The notes beneath the pieces were generated by a model that saw only the letters and a list, made by a program, of their open reading frames with translations, had not been told where the DNA came from and ran no database searches. Made by a program: the position numbers and the translations under genes. Below are positions 4,987-9,798 of a DNA stretch of 9,798 nucleotides, piece after piece. Origin of the DNA: Phycisphaerales bacterium UBA1910. GTDB taxonomy: Bacteria > Planctomycetota > Phycisphaerae > Phycisphaerales > UBA1924. The first letter of the stretch is position 1. Each line of letters starts with the position of its first letter. The stretch spans positions 48,653 to 58,450 of the forward strand of contig DDGE01000060.1 of NCBI GenBank assembly GCA_002337545.1, read 5' to 3'.

Positions 4987-5645
4987 CACAGCAAGTCGAA
5001 CAGGTCGGACGCACACGCGAAGAGATGGCCCAGCGCCTCGCTCAGGACATTCCCAATGGATCCTATGTCAATCTCGGTATTGGCATCCCTGAACTCGTTG
5101 CTCGGTTTGTGCCCGAGGGACGCACCCTGATCTACCACACAGAGAACGGGCTGCTCGGAATGGGACCATCCCCAGTGGAAGGGGAGGGCGATCCCGAACT
5201 GATCAACGCTGGCAAGCGTCGTGTGACGGCCAATCCCGGAGCGGCGTTCTTCCATCACGCGGATAGCTTCTCGATGATTCGGGGCGGGCATATCGATCTA
5301 TGCGTGCTCGGGGCGATGCAGGTCTCTCAGAACGGGGATCTGGCGAACTGGTCTACCGGTGCGCCCGACGCGATTCCCGCGGTGGGCGGTGCTATGGATC
5401 TGTGCGCCGGCGTCAAGTCCGTTTATGTCATCACCCAACATACGACCAAGCACGGCGAACCAAAGCTCGTCGAGAAGTGCACCTATCCGCTGACTGGTGT
5501 CGGCGTTATTACGCGTGTGTATACCGATCTCGCCGTCATCGATGTGACCCCCGAAGGTTTCAAGCTTATCGAGCTGAGCCCGGGGGTGGACTTTGACTAT
5601 GTGCAGCAGCGCACCGGTGCGCAGCTCATCCTCAGCGACGCATAA
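4983..5645 (+). CDS. pcaJ: 3-oxoacid CoA-transferase subunit B, 3-oxoadipate (PcaJ) type
   Basis: A 220-residue beta subunit carrying the catalytic glutamate. YVNLGIGIPELVA (28–40) is the family glycine loop. Glu54 in TENGLLGMGPSP is the residue that forms the glutamyl-CoA thioester. GAAFFHHADSFSMIRGGHID, DLANW and AVGGAMDL follow in the expected order. FFHHADSFSM, STGAPDAIPAVGGAMDL and KLVEKCTYPLTG resemble PcaJ (HTGAxxSIPAVGGAMDL, CTYPLTG) more than acetoacetate-type ScoB. The start codon overlaps the stop of subunit A (ATGA). The partner substrate expected from the operon is the 3-oxo acid made by the aminotransferase downstream. Assignment as the B subunit is very secure; substrate type is moderately so. 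Confidence 0.92.
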   Translation: MTQQVEQVGRTREEMAQRLAQDIPNGSYVNLGIGIPELVARFVPEGRTLIYHTENGLLGMGPSPVEGEGDPELINAGKRRVTANPGAAFFHHADSFSMIRGGHIDLCVLGAMQVSQNGDLANWSTGAPDAIPAVGGAMDLCAGVKSVYVITQHTTKHGEPKLVEKCTYPLTGVGVITRVYTDLAVIDVTPEGFKLIELSPGVDFDYVQQRTGAQLILSDA

Positions 5646-5658
5646 CGGAACGAATCAG

Positions 5659-6981
5659 ATGAGCACGGATACCAATACATCGCGCAGTGCCGAACTCTAC
5701 GAGCGTGCACTTAAGGTCCTCCCCGGAGGCGTGAGCCGTAACACGGTCCTCCGTGATCCCTGTCCGGCATATGCGAGCCACGGCGAGGGTTGCCGACTCG
5801 TCGATATCGACGGCGTCTCGCGGATTGACTTCGCGAACAATATGTGTGCATTGATCCACGGCCATGCCGACCCCGACATCGTGGACGCGGTCACCGAGCA
5901 ACTCAAGCGAGGGAGCGCGTTCACCATGGCCACCGAGGTCGAGGTGCAATACGCCGAGCACCTGTGTTCGCGAAATCCCGGGTTTGAGCGGATCCGGTTT
6001 GTGAACTCAGGCACCGAAGCGATCATGGTTTGCCTCAAGGCTTCGCGTGCGTTCACAGGACGCGCAAAGATCGCAAAGGCCGAGGGTTCGTATCACGGCG
6101 GTTACGACTATGCCGAAGTCAGCCAAGCACCAAGCCCGGATACCTGGGGAGACATTGATCGTCCGAAGAGTGTCCCTCTCGCATATGGGACACCTCAGTC
6201 TGCGCTCGACGATGTGCTCATCCTGCCATATAACGATATCGATCGGTCGATCGCAATCCTCGATGCTCACAAAGATGAACTCGCGTGCGTCTTGCTTGAT
6301 CTCATGCCGCACCGGGTTGGGTTGAATCCTGCGAACCCAGAGTTTGTTCACGCGATCCGCGAATGGACGACGAAGAATGGATCATTGCTCGTGCTCGACG
6401 AGGTGATAACCTTCCGCAGCACCTACTCCGGGTTGCAATCGAAATACGGTATCACTTCTGATCTTACCGCGATGGGCAAAATGATCGGCGGCGGTTTCCC
6501 TATCGGAGCGGTCGCTGGACGCACAGATGTGATGGAGGTTCTCAACCCCCGCGCTAAGAGAGTACTCTTCCCGCACTCTGGTACATTCTCCGCGAATCCG
6601 ATTACCCTCACTGCTGGGCTTGTCGCGATGGAGAAGTTCAATGCATCCGAAGTGGACCGGCTCAATGGGCTCGCGAGACGAGCGATGGATGGAATCACAG
6701 AGGCAATCCAAGACACCGGGACCTGCGCGTGCGTCACCGGTGACGGTTCGATGTTCCGTCTGCATATGAAGTCGAGCCCACCACACAACTTCCGTGAGGC
6801 CTATATGACCCCGGAGGAGAACGCGAAAATCAAGTTCATGCTTGATTACCTGTTCGATGCGGGATTCGTGATGATCAATACCTGCACCGCGACGATTTCA
6901 ACGCCGATGACTGAGATCGAGATCGATGCCTTGGTGGGTGCGATGAGGGACGGGTTCGTGAAACTCAACGCGATGAAGTGA
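5659..6981 (+). CDS. Class III PLP aminotransferase, glutamate-1-semialdehyde-aminomutase-like; candidate beta-amino-acid transaminase
   Basis: A 440-residue fold-type I, class III aminotransferase. VLPGGVSRNTV (20–30) opens the protein, SGTEA (117–121) binds the PLP phosphate, SYHGGYD (144–150) stacks on the ring, LDEVI (246–250) contains the PLP-nitrogen aspartate (Asp247), and Lys274 in AMGKMIGGGFPIGA is the Schiff-base lysine. Overall it looks like glutamate-1-semialdehyde aminomutase (HemL), the same subgroup that includes beta-phenylalanine aminotransferases, whose N-terminus has a PGGxSR motif with an Arg (here Arg27) reported to hold substrate carboxylate. The CoA-transferase/aminomutase operon argues against a haem role and for transamination of a 3-amino acid to a 3-oxo acid. 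The ATG at 5659, 13 nt after the previous stop, aligns with the family start; an in-frame ATG at 5593 lies inside pcaJ. The Shine-Dalgarno is weak (GGA at 5647). Class is certain; substrate is inferred. Confidence 0.85.
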   Translation: MSTDTNTSRSAELYERALKVLPGGVSRNTVLRDPCPAYASHGEGCRLVDIDGVSRIDFANNMCALIHGHADPDIVDAVTEQLKRGSAFTMATEVEVQYAEHLCSRNPGFERIRFVNSGTEAIMVCLKASRAFTGRAKIAKAEGSYHGGYDYAEVSQAPSPDTWGDIDRPKSVPLAYGTPQSALDDVLILPYNDIDRSIAILDAHKDELACVLLDLMPHRVGLNPANPEFVHAIREWTTKNGSLLVLDEVITFRSTYSGLQSKYGITSDLTAMGKMIGGGFPIGAVAGRTDVMEVLNPRAKRVLFPHSGTFSANPITLTAGLVAMEKFNASEVDRLNGLARRAMDGITEAIQDTGTCACVTGDGSMFRLHMKSSPPHNFREAYMTPEENAKIKFMLDYLFDAGFVMINTCTATISTPMTEIEIDALVGAMRDGFVKLNAMK

Positions 6982-8187
6982 TCACGCTCGCTCGAATACC
7001 GTCGCGAGCCCTTGACCAACACCGACGCACAATGAGGCGATGCCTCGTCGCGCATCCGTTCGGATCATTTCATGGATGAGCGTGGTTGCAATGCGTGCGC
7101 CCGAACAGCCCAGCGGGTGCCCGATCGCGATTGCGCCCCCGTTGACATTGAGTTTTTCGTCGGGGATGCGGAGTTCACGCGCACACGCGAGCGACTGGGC
7201 TGCGAATGCTTCGTTGAGTTCGATCAGATCGATATTGTCTAGGGTCAGGTCCGCACGATTCAGCGCCTTCCGGATCGCGGGGACGGGGCCCACGCCCATC
7301 ACGGACGGGTCAACGCCTGCGGCGGCGCTGTGGCCTACATACGCAACTGGCGTGAGCCCAAGCGATTTCGCCTTTTCTGCTTCCATTATGAGAAGTGCCG
7401 CCGCGCCGTCATTCACTCCTGAAGAGTTGCCTGCGGTGACAGTCCCCTTGTCGTCCTTCGCAAAGACAGGCTTAAGCGTTGCGAGTTTTTCGATCGTTAT
7501 GTCAGGGCGGGGGTGTTCGTCAGTCGTGAAACGGATTGGGTCGCTTTTTCGCTGCGGGATTTCAACCGGTATCAGTTCATTGTCGAATCGACCTTCATTG
7601 TGTGCATGCGACCATTTCTGCTGACTCCAATGCGCAAACGCGTCCTGGTCTTCGCGAGAGATCTTGTGCTCTCTCGCAACATTCTCCGCCGTTTCTCCCA
7701 TCGCGTATGGGTGATGCAGCTCAGAGAGTTTGGGATTGATGAACCTCCACCCGATGGATGTGTCATAGATCTGTTGTTTGCGATCGAACGCAGACTCGGC
7801 CTTGCCCATGACGAGCGGTGCCCGGCTCATTGATTCGACGCCGCCGGCGATGAATACATCGCCATGATCAGCCTCGATCATGCGTGCCGCGATGTTGATC
7901 GCCTCGAGTCCTGAGGCGCACAACCGATTCACGGTTGACCCGGGCACACTCGAGGGTAATCCTGCGAGCAGTGCCGACATCCTCGCTACATTCCTATTGT
8001 CCTCGCCTGCCTGGTTCGTAGCGCCTAAGTAGACATCGTCAATCAGTTCCGGATCGACCCCAGATCGCTCCACAATCGATCGGATGACAAGGGCGGCCAG
8101 GTCGTCCGGACGGATTGAACTCAGTGACCCGCCATAGCGTCCGATGGGGGTACGCAGGGCACAGATGACAGCGGCTTTTCGTTGCAT
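6982..8187 (-). CDS. pcaF: Thiolase, 3-oxoadipyl-CoA thiolase (PcaF) type
   Basis: A 401-residue thiolase, the same length as PcaF. Cys90 in NRLCASG is the acyl-accepting nucleophile. NEAF (325–328), His357 in GHPLG and Cys387 in CVGVGQG complete the active site. NQAGEDNRNVARM (58–70), VESMSRAPLVMGKAESAF (117–134), DTSIGWRFINP (142–152) and DEHPRPDITIEKLATLKP (223–240) closely follow what I recall of PcaF/PaaJ rather than short-chain acetoacetyl-CoA thiolases. It would cleave a 3-oxoacyl-CoA to acetyl-CoA plus an acyl-CoA two carbons shorter (succinyl-CoA if the substrate is 3-oxoadipyl-CoA). The gene converges on the aminomutase operon and its stop abuts the aminotransferase stop. I chose ATG 8187 over an in-frame GTG at 8217 because RTPIG then sits at residue 12, as in the family; neither start has a well-spaced Shine-Dalgarno. 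Family is certain; substrate is fairly likely. Confidence 0.9.
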   Translation of the reverse strand: MQRKAAVICALRTPIGRYGGSLSSIRPDDLAALVIRSIVERSGVDPELIDDVYLGATNQAGEDNRNVARMSALLAGLPSSVPGSTVNRLCASGLEAINIAARMIEADHGDVFIAGGVESMSRAPLVMGKAESAFDRKQQIYDTSIGWRFINPKLSELHHPYAMGETAENVAREHKISREDQDAFAHWSQQKWSHAHNEGRFDNELIPVEIPQRKSDPIRFTTDEHPRPDITIEKLATLKPVFAKDDKGTVTAGNSSGVNDGAAALLIMEAEKAKSLGLTPVAYVGHSAAAGVDPSVMGVGPVPAIRKALNRADLTLDNIDLIELNEAFAAQSLACARELRIPDEKLNVNGGAIAIGHPLGCSGARIATTLIHEMIRTDARRGIASLCVGVGQGLATVFERA

Positions 8188-8265
8188 AGCCCTGATTGTA
8201 GGTGCGTGTGGTTTCACTGTCCCTTGTCGTCGGGTGGATTCAGACCGGCCGGTGACGCTTGATGA
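8188..8265. other. 78-nt intergenic region with a GC palindrome
   Basis: This gap lies between the thiolase gene and the upstream radical SAM gene on the same strand. It contains the 10-bp self-complementary ACCGGCCGGT (8244–8253). I see no U-tract terminator and no convincing promoter, and none of the GTGT(T)ACAC elements found in front of the aminomutase operon. Read-through from the radical SAM gene is possible. Confidence 0.4.
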
Positions 8266-9798
8266 TCATGCCATGCTCGCGGCTGGTTTTCGTTCGACAT
8301 ACAGCCGCTGATGGTTGCTCTTCATAGGGGAAAGACGCCCTGTAGCGATACAGAAGAACCACTGCGTCCACGCACGATGACCGTCGCCGGGTGGCCACGA
8401 ATAGTCCGAACGCCCTGCTTTGTCATCCCAGCCGGTGTCGCTGATCGAGAGGACTGCATGCCTGCGTTCGGGCGGCTTCATCGTAGACTCGCCAGCGTGC
8501 AGTTGTCGGAAGTACGATGGCCAATCGTGCTCGAGTTTGTGGGTTGCTCCAATACTTGGATCGTACTGCGGGTGCACCATAATCATGTGCTGATAGGCGC
8601 AGAGACTGTCCAACTCATCGAACCCCGTGTACTGAGCTTGCAGACCCGCGGCCAGCGACGAGAAGAACCGGTCACGCTGCATGCTCACCATCGCGAACAA
8701 CCAGCGGTGGGGCTCCACAAGCCAGCGACCATCATCGCGTCCGGGCATCGGCAGCAGCGCCAGCGAAGTCTCGTCCTCGATGAACCGCTGATAGCACGAG
8801 GTCAGCGAAGCCCGCAGCGCTTTGCACTGGGGATCGTGCTCAAACAGCTCATCGAGCAGCCAGTCATAGAACGCCTTGTATTCGATATCTCGCGTGGTTT
8901 GGAGGTAGCGGGCGATCGACTGGGTCACGCCCGGGTTGTGCAGCCCGCGAATGATCGCCGCGTCGACGCTCATCTTCACCCAGTCATTGCGATCAAACGA
9001 GCTGGTCTCGACGATGATCTCGCCGCGGGCGTAGGTCATGGGGTCGATCGGCGTGTTCTCCTGCACCCCGTTCCCGTCGTAGATGTAGCGGTCGATGGTT
9101 CTCAGCCCCCATGTGTCTCGGTACTCGGGCTGGGCCGCGGGCGCGTTGGGCAGCAGGTGGTAGTTGGTGATGACATACCCATCGTGGATGCCCCAGCGCA
9201 TCAGGTCGGTGAAGGTCCGCCGCCAGAGCTCGGGCGTGTCGAGGGGAAGCCCGAGGATGAGCTGCACGCTGATCGGGATCCCGTCGTCCTGCAGCGCCCG
9301 CACGACCTTGATCTGTTTCTCGACCGAGATGTTCTTGCGATCGGTCGCCTCAAGCACCCGCTCGTCGCTGTGCTGGATCGACAGGGTGTGCGCCGTATCA
9401 AGCCCTGCACGCACGACCTTGCGGGTGATCTCGACGGTTCGGTCGGGCACATTCTTCGCGTTGCTGTAGACGAAGTACTGCGGGTAGCCGTGCGTTTGCT
9501 TGGATTCGACGATGCGATCGGTCAGCTCAACATCGCTCTTGAACATCCCGAAGTTGCTGTCGACCGAGAAGAGCGAGACGACCTTGTTCTGTCCGAACCA
9601 CTCGATCTCCTGATCGAGCCGATCCATGTCGAACCGACGCACTTTCGACATGGTGTTCGAGCCCCAGTCACAGTACGAGCACTTGAACGGGCATCCCCGG
9701 CTCGTTTCCCACGCGACACACACACCGCCCTTGTGCTCAGCGAAGAACCGCTCGTAGTAGTTCCGCTGGGTGAGGTACGCGCTGGTGTCGTACCGGTC
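8266..9798 (-). CDS. Radical SAM protein, probably cobalamin-binding class (5'-truncated by the window edge)
   Basis: An open frame of 510 residues runs in from the window edge with no stop; the GTG at 9723 is internal, since the upstream codons (DRYDTSAYLTQRNYY…) are coding-like. TSRGC36PFKC40SYC43DWG is a radical SAM CxxxCxxC cluster motif, with the aromatic residue before the third Cys. SVDSNFGMF, YSNAKN, LSIQHSDERVLEATDRKN and VQLILGLPLDTPELW follow in the order of a radical SAM TIM barrel. A C-terminal region of about 250 residues has no motif I recognise. The CDWG form and the SxDSNFG block are what I associate with the B12-binding radical SAM class (often methyltransferases or ring-forming enzymes), in which an N-terminal cobalamin domain would lie outside the window. 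Parts of this gene are richer in G+C than its neighbours. Substrate unknown; radical SAM membership is secure, the B12 class is an inference. Confidence 0.75.
   Translation of the reverse strand, partial: DRYDTSAYLTQRNYYERFFAEHKGGVCVAWETSRGCPFKCSYCDWGSNTMSKVRRFDMDRLDQEIEWFGQNKVVSLFSVDSNFGMFKSDVELTDRIVESKQTHGYPQYFVYSNAKNVPDRTVEITRKVVRAGLDTAHTLSIQHSDERVLEATDRKNISVEKQIKVVRALQDDGIPISVQLILGLPLDTPELWRRTFTDLMRWGIHDGYVITNYHLLPNAPAAQPEYRDTWGLRTIDRYIYDGNGVQENTPIDPMTYARGEIIVETSSFDRNDWVKMSVDAAIIRGLHNPGVTQSIARYLQTTRDIEYKAFYDWLLDELFEHDPQCKALRASLTSCYQRFIEDETSLALLPMPGRDDGRWLVEPHRWLFAMVSMQRDRFFSSLAAGLQAQYTGFDELDSLCAYQHMIMVHPQYDPSIGATHKLEHDWPSYFRQLHAGESTMKPPERRHAVLSISDTGWDDKAGRSDYSWPPGDGHRAWTQWFFCIATGRLSPMKSNHQRLYVERKPAASMA

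Noticed and set aside
5659..6981. Aminotransferase as glutamate-1-semialdehyde 2,1-aminomutase (hemL) of haem synthesis
   Set aside because: The fold and motifs fit the subgroup, but the operon partners are aminomutase and CoA-transferase genes and no tetrapyrrole gene is nearby; kept as an alternative, not the main call.
8188..8217. GTG start for the thiolase, 10 codons upstream
   Set aside because: The added residues are not part of the family N-terminus, and the ATG at 8187 gives the usual 401-residue length.
8244..8253. ACCGGCCGGT palindrome as a terminator or operator
   Set aside because: It has no loop and no U-tract, and short GC palindromes are common in such DNA; recorded only within the intergenic entry.

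Overview
The window reads as bacterial chromosomal DNA, densely coded, with a hand-estimated G+C a little above 50 % over most of its length and higher near the right end. The gene set and protein style (a metB–aspartokinase pair, a RpiR regulator, a KamA-type radical SAM enzyme, a cobalamin-type radical SAM protein) would suit a marine planctomycete such as a member of the Phycisphaerae. That is an impression from sequence style, not a proof. No mobile element, tRNA, rRNA or CRISPR array was found.

Left region (1–1880, minus strand): a methionine-branch operon. A sigma-70-like promoter (about 1611–1638) drives a leader containing a SAM-I-clan riboswitch aptamer (1502–1603) with P1, P2, P3, P4 and a P2-loop/J3-4 pseudoknot all visible. 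Next comes a perfect 10-bp hairpin that carries the Shine-Dalgarno GGAG in its 4-nt loop and runs into the start codon. The genes are a cystathionine gamma-synthase-type PLP enzyme (183–1406) and, overlapping it by 8 nt, the N-terminus of an aspartokinase-type protein cut by the window edge. An intergenic stretch with two inverted repeats and a probable terminator separates this operon from the next gene.

Centre (1880–8187): a RpiR/MurR-family regulator (minus) is divergent from a tight plus-strand operon: KamA-family 2,3-aminomutase, 3-oxoadipate-type CoA-transferase subunits A and B, and a class III aminotransferase. A 3-oxoadipyl-CoA-thiolase-type gene faces this operon, and the two stop codons touch with no base between them. 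The 105-nt divergent intergenic region holds a 14-bp perfect palindrome and related GTGT(T)ACAC elements at helical spacing, probably the regulator's operators. Read together, the enzymes suggest a catabolic route: alpha-amino acid to beta-amino acid (aminomutase), beta-keto acid (aminotransferase), beta-ketoacyl-CoA (CoA-transferase), then acetyl-CoA plus a shortened acyl-CoA (thiolase). The aminomutase has lost both lysine-side-chain aspartates of classical lysine 2,3-aminomutase, one being replaced by Arg, and the CoA-transferase and thiolase look like PcaIJ and PcaF. A dicarboxylic substrate is therefore favoured: 2-aminoadipate via 3-oxoadipate to succinyl-CoA and acetyl-CoA, or glutamate via 3-oxoglutarate. 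This is the most interesting content of the window.

Right end (8266–9798, minus): the C-terminal part of a radical SAM protein with a CxxxCxxCDWG cluster motif, open through the window edge and probably preceded by a cobalamin-binding domain outside the window.
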